A stretch of 37,544 bases of DNA from Methanoculleus sp. (GCA_011048835.1 DSDF01000067.1:1-37544), one strand, 5' to 3'; positions 22,564-31,591 are shown, counted from the stretch's first letter. Numbers and translations: made by a program. The notes: generated by a model not told the origin, from the letters alone.

Positions 22564-23449
22564 CTTCCAGCCGGTTACACTCAAGGACAGGGATACCTTC
22601 CGGCGCATCCAGCGAAAGTATCCGCCGGTGCACAGCGACAACACCTTCACCAATATGGTGTGCTGGAACCATTACGCCGACTACCGCTATGCGCTCGTGG
22701 AAAGAACCCCGGTCGTTGCCACTACAATCGACAACGAGACCTCGTTTCGGATCATGGCGGGTCCGGTCAACCATGCCGTTCTCAAACAGGTGCTCTCCCT
22801 TGCCGCGCGCGCGGGGGGAGAAAATGCATTCTACCTTTTTGGCGAGAAGGCAAAAGAGGTGTTCGAACGGCGCTTCTCCGCAACACCCGCCTATCCGGAC
22901 AGAAACTTTTTCGATTACGTGTACGCAACCGCCGAGCTCGCCACCCTTCCCGGCAAAAAATATCTCTCCATCCGGCGGCACCTGAACAGGTTCAGGAGCA
23001 ACTGCATCTATGACGTCGAGGCAATCACGGCCGACAACCTTCCAGACGTGCAGGAGTTTCTTGAAAAATGGTGCATATGGAAGGAATGCGATGAAAATCC
23101 CGTACTTGGCAACGAAAAGGGGGCGGTCATGTTCGCCATGGACCATTTTTTCGCACTGGACCTCTCGGGGCTGCTTCTGCGGGTTGACGGGCAGGTTTCC
23201 GCGATGGCCGTTTATGAGATGCTCGACCGGGACACGGCCGTGGTGCATTTCGAAAAGGCGCTCCCCGACTGCCCGGGGATCTACAAGGGCATCAACCAGG
23301 AAACCGCACGAACACTCTTTGATGAGGCCCGTTGGATCAACAGGGAATCGGACCTCGGGGTCCCCGGCCTCCGGGAGGCAAAACTCCGGTACCACCCCAG
23401 TCATTTTGTTGAAGTTTATTATGTGAAAAGAGACGAGATCAGGGTATAA
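22544..23449 (+). CDS. DUF2156 protein (lysyltransferase-type GNAT fold)
   Basis: The 301-residue product matches DUF2156, the domain also found at the C-terminus of phosphatidylglycerol lysyltransferases (MprF). Blocks seen include YPPVHSDNTFTNMVCWNHY near 27-45, KKYLSIRRHLNRF near 138-150, and FEKALPDCPGIYKGINQE near 240-257. There is no membrane domain, so this is a soluble transferase of two GNAT-like halves; the substrate is unknown. The ATG pair at 22544/22547 follows CGGAGCC. Translation is coupled to the GNAT gene before it, and pyrC starts four bases after it. Confidence 0.85.
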   Translation: MMLHLDDFQPVTLKDRDTFRRIQRKYPPVHSDNTFTNMVCWNHYADYRYALVERTPVVATTIDNETSFRIMAGPVNHAVLKQVLSLAARAGGENAFYLFGEKAKEVFERRFSATPAYPDRNFFDYVYATAELATLPGKKYLSIRRHLNRFRSNCIYDVEAITADNLPDVQEFLEKWCIWKECDENPVLGNEKGAVMFAMDHFFALDLSGLLLRVDGQVSAMAVYEMLDRDTAVVHFEKALPDCPGIYKGINQETARTLFDEARWINRESDLGVPGLREAKLRYHPSHFVEVYYVKRDEIRV

Positions 23450-23452
23450 ATC

Positions 23453-24805
23453 ATGAGACGCAGGAATGCATCCGGGGATAGAGACACCCGGGAGAGTCGA
23501 TCGGACATGGAGGTGCAGGGAGGCGAACTCCTGCTGAAAGGTGCGCTGCTCCCGGGAGGGAGGAGAGCGGACATCCTCATCGCCGCAGGAAAGGTCATCC
23601 ACGTGGGCGCAGGGACCCGGGCGGAGGAGGTCGTCGACTGCTCGGGCCTGCTCTGTCTTCCCGGCGCCGTCGACATGCACGTCCACATGCGCGGCGGCGG
23701 CCAGGCCCACAAAGAAGACTGGCGCACGGGGAGCATGAGCGCCCTTGCGGGCGGGGTCACCACCGTGGTCGACCAGCCGAACACCCTCCCGCCCCTCACC
23801 ACCGAAGACCTCTTCTCGGCGCGGGTGCGGGAGGCAGCGGCAGCCTGTCTCTGCAACTTCGGGGTCAACGCCGCGGTCACCCCCGCTGCCGATATCGAGG
23901 GGATGTGGAAGGCGGGAGCGCTTGCCTTCGGGGAGACCTTCGCCGCACCGTCGAGTTACGGCGACGCCGTGGGCATGGGGGATCTCCGCATCCTCATGGG
24001 ACGTATCGCCGCACTCGGCGCACCCATGACCGTCCATGCGGAGGAAAGCCTTCCCGGTGTCGATGCAACCCTCGCCGCGCACGATGCCCTGCGCCCGGCT
24101 CACGGAGAGCGGAAAATCGTGGAGGAGATAAGCAGGATGCGGCCACAGACCCTTTCCCTTCACTTCTGCCACCTCTCATCCGCCGGATCGGTCGATGCCG
24201 CCCGGGGGAGCGTGGAGGCAACACCCCACCACCTCTTTCTCTCCCGGGAACGGTTCGCGCCCACCGATGCGCGGGGAAAGGTCAACCCGCCGCTGCGCAG
24301 CGATCCGGAACGAAAACGCCTCTGGTCACGCTGGGACCGGATCGACGTCATCGCATCCGACCATGCGCCCCACGCCCTCGCGGAGAAGGCGGGGGAATTC
24401 TCCGCCGCACCCTCGGGAATCCCCGGGGTCGAGACGATGATGCCGCTCCTGCTTGCGGAGGTGTACAGGGGGACCGTCACCCTCGCATCCCTGCTTGCAA
24501 AGACCGTCCATGCCCCGGCGAGGATCCTCGGCATAGAGGCCCCGGGGTTTTCGAAAGGGTGCCGGGCGGATTTCGCACTCTACCCGAAAGAAGCCTCGTC
24601 CATCCGGGGAGACCTGCTCCACAGCAAAGCGGGGTGGACGCCCTACGAGGGCATGCAGGCCGCGTTCCCCGTCACCGTGATCGCCGGCGGGCACCTCGCC
24701 CTGCAGAAGGGGGAGTATGCCGGGATACGGGGCGCGTGGCTCCCGGGACGTGGATATATATGCGAAGGCGACGTACATGTACATGCCGATACAGCACATC
24801 TATAG
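23453..24805 (+). CDS. pyrC: Dihydroorotase PyrC (class I type)
   Basis: The 450-residue amidohydrolase closes carbamoyl aspartate to dihydroorotate in pyrimidine synthesis. Metal ligands are visible in DMHVHMR (HxH), VHAEE, LHFCHLSS and ASDHAPH, in the expected order. ATG at 23453 is used; an ATG at 23507 (MEVQGGELLLKG) fits the usual family start and may be the true one, giving 432 residues. pyrE is also in the window, about 7.4 kb away. Confidence 0.92.
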   Translation: MRRRNASGDRDTRESRSDMEVQGGELLLKGALLPGGRRADILIAAGKVIHVGAGTRAEEVVDCSGLLCLPGAVDMHVHMRGGGQAHKEDWRTGSMSALAGGVTTVVDQPNTLPPLTTEDLFSARVREAAAACLCNFGVNAAVTPAADIEGMWKAGALAFGETFAAPSSYGDAVGMGDLRILMGRIAALGAPMTVHAEESLPGVDATLAAHDALRPAHGERKIVEEISRMRPQTLSLHFCHLSSAGSVDAARGSVEATPHHLFLSRERFAPTDARGKVNPPLRSDPERKRLWSRWDRIDVIASDHAPHALAEKAGEFSAAPSGIPGVETMMPLLLAEVYRGTVTLASLLAKTVHAPARILGIEAPGFSKGCRADFALYPKEASSIRGDLLHSKAGWTPYEGMQAAFPVTVIAGGHLALQKGEYAGIRGAWLPGRGYICEGDVHVHADTAHL

Positions 24806-24986
24806 GTCCCCGGGTGATCGATTGGCAGATGCCTGGATATGAACTTCGGGACAACCCAGGTATGCGACAGGCAACGCCCGGCAATGGGTAAAAACAGGTG
24901 AAGAACGGCGCCAGCCACTCGTGATCCATGTTTGTTAATGCCGGGCGACACCCTTTTCATGACGTTCGCCGTACGGAGAACCGCCC

Positions 24987-25313
24987 ATGTTCGCACAGGC
25001 CATACAGGAGGACGAAACTGGCGCAATCATTTCGCTTGACGTGAGTCCGGGAGCCAGGAAAGACCGTTTTCCGGCCGGATACAACGAATGGCGGAAGAGC
25101 ATCTCGTGCCAGATTCGGGCGCCCCCGGTCGAAGGCAAAGCAAATAAGGCAATTCAGGCGGCAGTCGCGTCTGCGCTCGGCGTGCCGAAGGCGGATGTCG
25201 CCATCATCAGCGGCGCCACATCGTCACAGAAGCGCGTCAGGATTGAGATGATGACAAAGGACGAGGTGATCGCACGGCTTTCCCCCGCCTTTGCACCCGG
25301 GCACGCACCCTAG
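24987..25313 (+). CDS. DUF167 (YggU/UPF0235) family protein
   Basis: This 108-residue protein shows the DUF167 core: VSPGARKDRF near 19-28, IRAPPVEGKANKAIQ near 43-57, VPKADVAIISGATSSQKRVRI near 66-86. The family is a small alpha/beta fold found in all domains of life; function is not known to me. The 181 bases upstream hold nothing definite; there is no clear TATA box. Confidence 0.9.
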   Translation: MFAQAIQEDETGAIISLDVSPGARKDRFPAGYNEWRKSISCQIRAPPVEGKANKAIQAAVASALGVPKADVAIISGATSSQKRVRIEMMTKDEVIARLSPAFAPGHAP

Positions 25314-25433
25314 CCATGCTGCAGCGCGGAGGGTGTACGACAGGCCGTCACCCGCTGCCCGTATTCCCCTGAGACGTCCTTTTTCCTAAAATAGCCTTTA
25401 TTGCGATTTTTTACGGCGCAGAGTGATGAATCG

Positions 25434-25443
25434 ATTTAAATAA
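25434..25443 (+). promoter_or_regulatory. Candidate TATA box for dnaG
   Basis: ATTTAAATAA would start transcription near 25464, giving a leader of about 74 bases that includes the hairpin at 25499-25518. Confidence 0.45.
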
Positions 25444-25498
25444 TTTTAGCAACTATAGACATCTGACCTATGTTCAGGTTTATCATGCTTTGTATTCA

Positions 25499-25518
25499 CC
25501 ACCGCGACTGCACGGTGG
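25499..25518 (+). promoter_or_regulatory. Hairpin just before the dnaG ribosome-binding site
   Basis: CCACCG (25499-25504) pairs with CGGTGG (25513-25518) around an eight-base loop, four bases before GGAGG (25523-25527). It could modulate initiation at the TTG start of dnaG. Confidence 0.4.
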
Positions 25519-25537
25519 GATCCGGAGGCGATGATTA

Positions 25538-26770
25538 TTGTACTCACCAGAAACTACGAAGTATCTTATTCACGTGCACCTTGAAGCAGAGGGGGTGGTC
25601 GAGAAATCCGACGTGATCGGGGCAATATTCGGCCAGACCGAAGGATTACTCGGCGAAGACCTTGATCTGCGCGATTTACAGAGAACGGGAAGAGTGGGCA
25701 GGATTGATGTACAGATCGCAAGCAAAAAAGGAGAGACCAGTGGCGAGATCCTGATCTCTTCCTCCCTTGATAAGGCGGAAACGGCCATCCTCGCAGCATC
25801 GCTTGAGACCATCGACCGCGTCGGCCCCTGCAATGCACGGGTCGCCATCGAGAAGATCGAGGACATCCGCATCACCAAACGGCGCATCATCATCGACCGG
25901 GCGAAGGAGATCCTCCTCGAGCGGTTTGACGAGGGGGCCATCGACTCGAACGAGCTGATCGACATCGTCAGGGAATATTCCCGCATTGAAAAGGCAGGTA
26001 CGATCGGGGAGGAAAAACTCCCTGCAGGGCCAAACGTGATCGATTCCGATGCCATAATTGTGGTGGAGGGGCAGGCGGATGTGGTCAATCTCCTCAGGTT
26101 CGGGATCAAAAACGCGGTTGCGGTGGAGGGGACAAAGGTCCCCGCAACGATCATCAACCTCTGCGAGAGCAAGACGGCGACCGCGTTTCTCGATGGCGAC
26201 CGCGGCGGCGATCTCATCCTTTCGGAACTGCTCCAGGTTGCGGACATCGATTATGTGGCGATCAGCCCCCGCGGCCGGAGCGTCGAGGAGATGACCCGGA
26301 AAGAGATCGTCAAAGCGCTCCGCAACAAGGTGCCGGTAGAATTTGTCGCCGAACAGCAGGCGGATATGGGGAAACAAAAAGATGCGAACCAGAAAAGCAT
26401 CCCCCGTCCCGTCCCGGTCGGCGAGGACATCAGGCACTCACGTGCCGCTGCCGTGGTCCGAAAGAAACAGGATGCCGGCCAGCCTTACGGGCCGAAAACC
26501 CTCGTTGACCATGCCGCCGCCGTCAAGGGCACCACGAACGTTCGTTTTCTCTCATCAGGCTACGATATGGTGAAGGAAGCGCACATCGAGGATCTGGAAA
26601 AGGAGATCGAGGCGCTGGAGAATGAAGCCGTCGGCCTCGTGACCGACGGGATCGTGAACCAGCGCCTGCTCGATCTGCTGACCGCGCAGGGGTTTGAGTA
26701 CATTGCGGCGCGTGACTTTCAGGGTATTATAAAAAAGCCTGTGTCGGTCAAGCTGCTGAAAATACCATAG
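25538..26770 (+). CDS. dnaG: Archaeal DnaG (primase-like Toprim protein)
   Basis: The 410-residue protein is the archaeal DnaG, a Toprim-domain protein that associates with the RNA exosome and Csl4 and can act as a primase. The Toprim motifs are IIVVEGQAD (E177) and LDGDRGGD (D219, D221 region). The start is TTG, encoding the family N-terminus MYSPETTKYLI, with GGAGG ten bases before. An ATG at 25531 is in another frame. After the Toprim domain, residues about 270-345 are polar and likely flexible, followed by a helical C-terminal domain. Confidence 0.95.
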   Translation: MYSPETTKYLIHVHLEAEGVVEKSDVIGAIFGQTEGLLGEDLDLRDLQRTGRVGRIDVQIASKKGETSGEILISSSLDKAETAILAASLETIDRVGPCNARVAIEKIEDIRITKRRIIIDRAKEILLERFDEGAIDSNELIDIVREYSRIEKAGTIGEEKLPAGPNVIDSDAIIVVEGQADVVNLLRFGIKNAVAVEGTKVPATIINLCESKTATAFLDGDRGGDLILSELLQVADIDYVAISPRGRSVEEMTRKEIVKALRNKVPVEFVAEQQADMGKQKDANQKSIPRPVPVGEDIRHSRAAAVVRKKQDAGQPYGPKTLVDHAAAVKGTTNVRFLSSGYDMVKEAHIEDLEKEIEALENEAVGLVTDGIVNQRLLDLLTAQGFEYIAARDFQGIIKKPVSVKLLKIP

Positions 26771-26790
26771 ATAAATAATTTTTGTGAAAA

Positions 26791-26800
26791 TATATTTATA
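26791..26800 (+). promoter_or_regulatory. Candidate TATA box for UPF0058 gene
   Basis: TATATTTATA, a near-consensus box, would start transcription near 26821, 30 bases before the ATG at 26851. Confidence 0.55.
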
Positions 26801-26850
26801 CATACTTCTGCAAATTGTGATTATCCAAAGTGATTCGCGGAAGTGGTTGT

Positions 26851-27135
26851 ATGCATAAAGAAGAACTGATTACCCTGCACCAGATCATGGCTGAGATCAA
26901 AGACTTTTTTGAACGCACCGAAGCAAATGCATCCTTCTCCGATTATTACAATCTCAAGGTCGAACCGACCCAGATCCATAAAAGCAAAATGGAGCACAAA
27001 CATGCCATCTTCGTGCTCGGAAAAGATATCGCAAAGGGCATGAACGGCGTGGAATACTCGGCCACGTCACGAACTGCGGCGAGAATGCAGGAACTTGCCG
27101 AAAAAACCCAGAAAGAGATAGAATATCTCCATTAA
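26851..27135 (+). CDS. UPF0058 family protein
   Basis: This 94-residue helical protein starts MHKEELITLHQIMAEIKDFF and matches the small archaeal UPF0058 family. It contains EPTQIHKSKMEHKHAIFVLGKDIA in the middle and a helical end. The family is common in euryarchaea and of unknown function. GTG at 26830 is in frame, but the ATG gives the family start and follows AAGTGG weakly. Confidence 0.88.
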   Translation: MHKEELITLHQIMAEIKDFFERTEANASFSDYYNLKVEPTQIHKSKMEHKHAIFVLGKDIAKGMNGVEYSATSRTAARMQELAEKTQKEIEYLH

Positions 27136-27148
27136 AAGAGTATTGTAT

Positions 27149-28024
27149 TCATTGCTCTCCGGGCTCATTCTTTCCATTCTTTTTTCGTTTCCTGAACCGG
27201 TAGACGCCATACAATCCTCCGCCGACCAGGATCAGGGGGAGCAGCAGGAAGAAAACGATGATAATTGCATCGACCGTGAAGAGGAAGGCTTCAATTGCCG
27301 CATTGAACACGGCAGCGAAGTCGTGGCCGATGCCGGTGCCCACCGGGGTGGGTTCCCGCAGGCTCACCGTGATCGTCGCCAGATCGATACGGTTGTCAAA
27401 GTACCGTAACCTGCCCGTGATACGCTCGATTTCGACCTGGACACGCTCCATCTCGACCTGAACGCGGAGGATGTCCTCGACCGTCTCGGCCGTCTCCATG
27501 ATGCGGGAGTACTGCTCGTACTGGTGCTCCAGTGCGGCGAGGCGCGCCTGCAGGTCGACGTACTCCTCGGTCACCTCCTGTGCGTTGACCGTCTGGCTTC
27601 GCACTGTCCCGAGGGTCCGGATATGATCCATCGCCGCATCAAACCCGTCCGCAGGGATGCGAAGGATTACCGTGGCGTACGCGCTCCCGGTGCCGGGAAC
27701 GCCCGCATTCGTCGAGGACACGTATCCTCCCTGCCGTGCGCCGATGCTCTCGAGATCCTCAAGGACTCCTTCGAAATCGGAGACTTCGAGGCTGACTGTT
27801 GCGGTCCTGATGATTTTTGCATCGGACGCAGAACCGGCCCCGGGAAATGCCTCCGCCGCTTTCCGGTCATACGCGGCCGGGACGGCGATTTCCTGAGAAC
27901 TGCCGGCAGTCCCGGTAGAGAAGTCGGATACAGAGAAATCACCTGCAGAAGGAACGGAGAGGCACCCGCAGGAGCAGATGAGCACACCCAGAAGCGTGAG
28001 GATACCGAGCACTCTTGATCGCAT
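27149..28024 (-). CDS. DUF4349 lipoprotein
   Basis: The 291-residue protein starts with a lipoprotein-type signal (MRSRVLGILTLLGVLICSCGC) and has a DUF4349 core: IIRTATVSLEVSDFEGVLEDL near 69-89, a VILRIPADGFDAAMD segment, and a long coiled coil EEYVDLQARLAALEHQYEQY. It ends with a membrane span IIIVFFLLLPLILVGGGLYGVY and a basic tail, so it is anchored at both ends. Function unknown. An upstream in-frame start at 28087 would bury the signal, so 28024 is chosen. Confidence 0.85.
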   Translation of the reverse strand: MRSRVLGILTLLGVLICSCGCLSVPSAGDFSVSDFSTGTAGSSQEIAVPAAYDRKAAEAFPGAGSASDAKIIRTATVSLEVSDFEGVLEDLESIGARQGGYVSSTNAGVPGTGSAYATVILRIPADGFDAAMDHIRTLGTVRSQTVNAQEVTEEYVDLQARLAALEHQYEQYSRIMETAETVEDILRVQVEMERVQVEIERITGRLRYFDNRIDLATITVSLREPTPVGTGIGHDFAAVFNAAIEAFLFTVDAIIIVFFLLLPLILVGGGLYGVYRFRKRKKNGKNEPGEQ

Positions 28025-28044
28025 GGGAAAAAATGGCACAGAAT

Positions 28045-28056
28045 GATATAAATACT
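28045..28056 (-). promoter_or_regulatory. Candidate TATA box for the DUF4349 gene
   Basis: On the minus strand AGTATTTATATC is centred about 26 bases before the ATG at 28024, which predicts a leaderless transcript. Confidence 0.5.
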
Positions 28057-28131
28057 CACCTGAAACTACGAAAAAATTCGTAATCATGAATTCCGGGCCA
28101 TACAGGGGATTTTGATCTCCCGCCTGCCCCG

Positions 28132-28929
28132 TTACCGATCGCAGCGGATCTTCTCCTGCTCGACGAGATAGCGGGCAAGAAGACGGGGGATGGGCACGTC
28201 CATACAGTGCCAGTTGGGCGTGCCGTTGACTTCGAGCACGGTAAAGCCACCCTCGTGCATCAGGAGGTCGACGCCGCAGTAGTCGATCCCGATGGCGCGT
28301 GCTGCGGCGCCGGCGATCGCCGCCATCGCCACGGATACCGGCACCGCCCGCCCCGCGCCTCCCTGGTGGATATTGTGAGCGAACCCGTCCGATCGGCGCT
28401 CGATAGCACCAACGGCTTTCCCGTCGATGACAAAGACGCGGAAATCTCGGTCGTTTTCGATATATTCCTGCAGGTAGAAGGGAGGGGCGGGGAGATCTTC
28501 GGGCGAGGTGAGCGGGAAGATGCCGTTGCCGTCGTAGCCGTACAGGGGTTTGTAGACGACCGTGCCGTGGCGTTCGATGAACGATTCCGCTGCAGGAAGA
28601 GAGGACGTGAACAGGGTGTCGGGCGTTGCGACGCCGGCTTTGAGGAGCAGTCCCGTGGTCCGCGCTTTGCTGGCACAGGTGGCGATGGCGTCGGGCGCGT
28701 TCACGACCCTGTTGTCCATGGCGAGAATATTGAGCAGCTCAAACGATGCCGGGTCCTGCCGCATCCCGCACACCCAGATCAGCTCGCCCCGCAGATCGCC
28801 TGCAAAGGGATCGATGCGCTCGAGATCGAGGTAGCGCCACGATGCCCCGAGCCGCATGAGCTCCGCGGCGACCATGCCCGTGGAGTTGTCGTCCGGCGTG
28901 TCGGTCGGTTTTTGAATGATGTGGATCAT
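28132..28929 (-). CDS. RimK-like ATP-grasp amino-acid ligase
   Basis: The 265-residue protein has the ATP-grasp fold of the RimK group: VVYKPLYGYDGNGIF near 123-137 (ATP-binding lysine and Gly loop), FYLQEYIENDRDFRVFVIDGK near 150-170, and the metal-binding end GVDLLMHEGGFTVLEVNGTPNW near 218-239. In methanogens such enzymes add glutamate to tetrahydromethanopterin (MptN) or coenzyme F420 (CofF), but the sequence does not let me choose. The ATG at 28929 starts MIHIIQKP; upstream in-frame sequence has no family features. It is divergent from the OCD-family gene. Confidence 0.8.
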   Translation of the reverse strand: MIHIIQKPTDTPDDNSTGMVAAELMRLGASWRYLDLERIDPFAGDLRGELIWVCGMRQDPASFELLNILAMDNRVVNAPDAIATCASKARTTGLLLKAGVATPDTLFTSSLPAAESFIERHGTVVYKPLYGYDGNGIFPLTSPEDLPAPPFYLQEYIENDRDFRVFVIDGKAVGAIERRSDGFAHNIHQGGAGRAVPVSVAMAAIAGAAARAIGIDYCGVDLLMHEGGFTVLEVNGTPNWHCMDVPIPRLLARYLVEQEKIRCDR

Positions 28930-29114
28930 GTCGGTATGCCACGCTCCCTGCGTCGGTGGTGTGGAGTGATTCTCGCATACCACCATATGGCTGTCAGGGC
29001 AAAAAAGCATCCGAAACTGCCATGCATCCCGGCATGCACCTTCAGGTGAGGCTCCCCGGTCCCGCGGGGACAATTCGATACACACTTTTTTGAAAAACGA
29101 TTACATAGTCTCCT

Positions 29115-30050
29115 ATGCACTACTACCATCATCCCGAATCCGGGCTTTCTTTTGATGCGATCATCTCCACCGTCGAAGAAGCGTTTGCCGAACACTGCAG
29201 GGGCAATGTGCAGATGCCTTCGAAAGTCTACGTGACGTTCGATGCGGGGGACTTCAGGACCATGCCGGCATACATTCCCGGCCTCGACATTGCGGGGGTA
29301 AAAATCGTCAACGTGCATCCCGGCAACCGCACGCGGGGGCTCCCCACCGTGATGGCGCTCACGGTGATCATCGATGCGGAGACGGGTGAGCCCACAGCGC
29401 TCCTCAATGCGACCGATCTGACCGATTTCCGGACCGGTGCGGCAGGGGCGATCGCCACAAAATACCTCTGCCCGAAACGCGAGATCGTGCTGGGGCTTGT
29501 CGGGAGCGGAAGGCAGGCGGAAACGCAGCTGGAAGCCATTGCGAGGGTATGCGACATCAGCGAGATCCGTGTCTGGAGCAGGAAGGAACGCAACCAGGAA
29601 GCCTTCCTCTCCCGGTATTCACAGTACGAGGGAACGGCAACGTCCCTCGAACAGACATGCGACTGCGATGTGCTGTGCACCACCACCCCTTCCACCGCTC
29701 CTCTCGTGAGCGACGAGTGGGTTTCCGAAGGGACACATATCAACGCCATCGGTGCGGATGCACCGGGAAAGCAGGAGCTCGACCCCGCCATTCTCGCACG
29801 GGCCCGGGTGTTCATCGACGATTACGAGCAGGCGACCCATTCGGGAGAGGTCAACGTCCCCATTTCGCAGGGGCTGTATTCGCCCGCCGATATCGCCGGG
29901 ACGCTGGGAGAGGTGGTATGCGGGAAGAAAGGGCGGAACAGCGACAGAGAGATCACCATTTTTGATTCAACCGGCCTGGCCCTCCAGGATCTGGCAATCG
30001 CAAAAATAGCCCTGGAAAACGGCGATGGGCTGGATCTGCCCTTCCCCTGA
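29115..30050 (+). CDS. Ornithine cyclodeaminase/mu-crystallin family (archaeal alanine dehydrogenase type)
   Basis: This 311-residue NAD(P)-binding protein matches the OCD/mu-crystallin family. Motifs are MPSKVYV near 36-42, NVHPGNRTRGLPTVMA near 71-86, LTDFRTGAAGAIATKYL near 100-116, and the dinucleotide loop LVGSGRQAETQLEA near 128-141. The archaeal members studied include an alanine dehydrogenase; others are ornithine cyclodeaminases, so the substrate is open. It starts at ATG 29115 without a clear ribosome-binding site. Confidence 0.85.
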   Translation: MHYYHHPESGLSFDAIISTVEEAFAEHCRGNVQMPSKVYVTFDAGDFRTMPAYIPGLDIAGVKIVNVHPGNRTRGLPTVMALTVIIDAETGEPTALLNATDLTDFRTGAAGAIATKYLCPKREIVLGLVGSGRQAETQLEAIARVCDISEIRVWSRKERNQEAFLSRYSQYEGTATSLEQTCDCDVLCTTTPSTAPLVSDEWVSEGTHINAIGADAPGKQELDPAILARARVFIDDYEQATHSGEVNVPISQGLYSPADIAGTLGEVVCGKKGRNSDREITIFDSTGLALQDLAIAKIALENGDGLDLPFP

Positions 30051-31532
30051 TCAACTCATTTCTTTGCGATCGGGTGCAGGGATCGGCCGGGAGAACGTTT
30101 TCCAGACCTCCTCCCTGTGCACCGGACCGCTATTATAGGCACAGAAGGGTATCAAGCGTCCGTCCGGCGTGGCGTAGTGGATGCAGCACCGCTGTACCCG
30201 TGCGAGATCATAATTATAGTTGTCCATGAAATGCATGGTGCCGATAAAGAGGGCATTCCAGTGGAAATCCTTTAATGCCTTGAAATCCTGGTGAATCAGC
30301 GTTGAAGCCAGCAGTTTCCAGAAGGTTGTGGTGCTCCCGGTCTCGGAACCTTTCAGCGAGGTGTGCATCTGGCGGACGCCGTCGAGCAGTGCCATGTACT
30401 TATTGAGGGAACCGCTCTGGTTGATGTGTTCGGCAATCGCGGAAATGGCGTCAAAAAACTTATTCACATCAAGCATCCTGTTGATGGGCACCAGCCCCTC
30501 CTCGGTCACGAAGACGTAGGTGGCCGCCCCGCAATGCTGGTGGGTGGTGAACCGCACCTGCGGTTTTCCGGTATAGGCCTCCACCAGATCGGAAATCGGG
30601 ATCACGCAGGGGACAGGGAAAAAGTAGTCCTTTCTGACGGCGCCGCCGGTCTGGAACTCGATCCTCTCCGCCAGATCGGGAATGGTGACCCGCTCCTGCT
30701 GGATATTCTCGTCATTCGCCGCGCCGGTGAACGCCACCGGCTGGAAATTCACGCCGCGCACCGCCTGGATGTGGTTCGCGGCGAACTTGATGATCGCGCC
30801 GACCTCATGATCATTCCTGCCGTTGATCACGGTGGGTACCAGCACCACCCCCATCTCGATATCGCAGCAGTTCTTCACCGCCCTCTCGTGGACCGCGATC
30901 TGGGGATTGGTCGCTTTTGTCACGCCGTCGAAATGGAGATAAATCGTGCTGAGACCCGCATCTTTGAGCTCCCGGGCATAGCCGTTGTTTCTGGCGATAT
31001 TGACCCCGTTGGTGGCAAGCTGCACCTGTGAAAAGCCCACCTCTTTTGCCATGCGAATGAGATCGAAGATATCATCGCGCATCGTCGGTTCGCCGCCCGA
31101 AAACTGCACCGCAGGGGCGGGCACGGGTTTCTGGGACCGGACCATCCGCATCATCTCGACGATCTGGTCGAAATCCGGTTCGTACAGGTACCCGCAGGCG
31201 CGTGCATTTGCAAAACAGAAATCACAGTTCAGGTTGCACCTGTTCGTTACATCGATATTTGCCAGCAGCGTTCCCGATGCATGGTTGTTGCAGAGCCCGC
31301 ATGCATGGGGGCACTCATCGGCACTCGCATGCCGCTGAGGGTTTTTGACGCCGTTTCCGATCGACTCAAATGCCTCGAAACGCCGGTACATCTTCGCATC
31401 AGACCAGTAGAGGTGCTTGAATTCGCCGTGGTCCGGACAGGTCCGGGAAATCCATACCCTGCCATCCTCTTCGGTCACGTCAGCAGGGAGTGTTCTGGCA
31501 CACACAGGACATATACTCTTTGTCTTTTTCAC
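30051..31532 (-). CDS. tes: Tetraether lipid synthase Tes (MJ0619-type radical SAM)
   Basis: The 493-residue protein matches the MJ0619 family, now assigned as the radical SAM enzyme that joins two archaeol-type chains into tetraether (GDGT) lipids. The radical SAM motif is C99-x3-C103-x2-C106 (RCNLNCDFC), with further Fe-S-type cysteines C8, C11, C32 and C74, C78, C81, and the C-terminal block CCIHYATPDGRLIPFC typical of the family. A start at GTG 31532 with GAGAGG seven bases before it is preferred over TTG 31547. It is divergent from carS, another lipid gene. An older proposal for this family was methyl transfer on methanopterin. Confidence 0.9.
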   Translation of the reverse strand: MKKTKSICPVCARTLPADVTEEDGRVWISRTCPDHGEFKHLYWSDAKMYRRFEAFESIGNGVKNPQRHASADECPHACGLCNNHASGTLLANIDVTNRCNLNCDFCFANARACGYLYEPDFDQIVEMMRMVRSQKPVPAPAVQFSGGEPTMRDDIFDLIRMAKEVGFSQVQLATNGVNIARNNGYARELKDAGLSTIYLHFDGVTKATNPQIAVHERAVKNCCDIEMGVVLVPTVINGRNDHEVGAIIKFAANHIQAVRGVNFQPVAFTGAANDENIQQERVTIPDLAERIEFQTGGAVRKDYFFPVPCVIPISDLVEAYTGKPQVRFTTHQHCGAATYVFVTEEGLVPINRMLDVNKFFDAISAIAEHINQSGSLNKYMALLDGVRQMHTSLKGSETGSTTTFWKLLASTLIHQDFKALKDFHWNALFIGTMHFMDNYNYDLARVQRCCIHYATPDGRLIPFCAYNSGPVHREEVWKTFSRPIPAPDRKEMS

Positions 31533-31581
31533 GAAAATGCCTCTCAAATATACGAATTGTGATTCCCTTTCGTCTTTTTCG

Positions 31582-31591
31582 ATACTTTAAT
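31582..31591 (+). promoter_or_regulatory. Candidate TATA box for carS-pyrE
   Basis: ATACTTTAAT lies about 34 bases before the TTG start of carS, so the leader would be only about 8 bases. The tes promoter should lie in the same 87-base gap, but I cannot place it. Confidence 0.4.

Noticed and set aside
22238-24172. A 644-codon open frame on the minus strand
   Set aside because: It is opposite the GNAT, DUF2156 and pyrC genes, which show clear family motifs; GC-rich coding DNA often leaves the opposite strand open.
30051-31532. Methanopterin methyltransferase as the name of the radical SAM gene
   Set aside because: That was the earlier proposal for MJ0619-type proteins; the tetraether synthase role now fits better, and the neighbour is a lipid gene.
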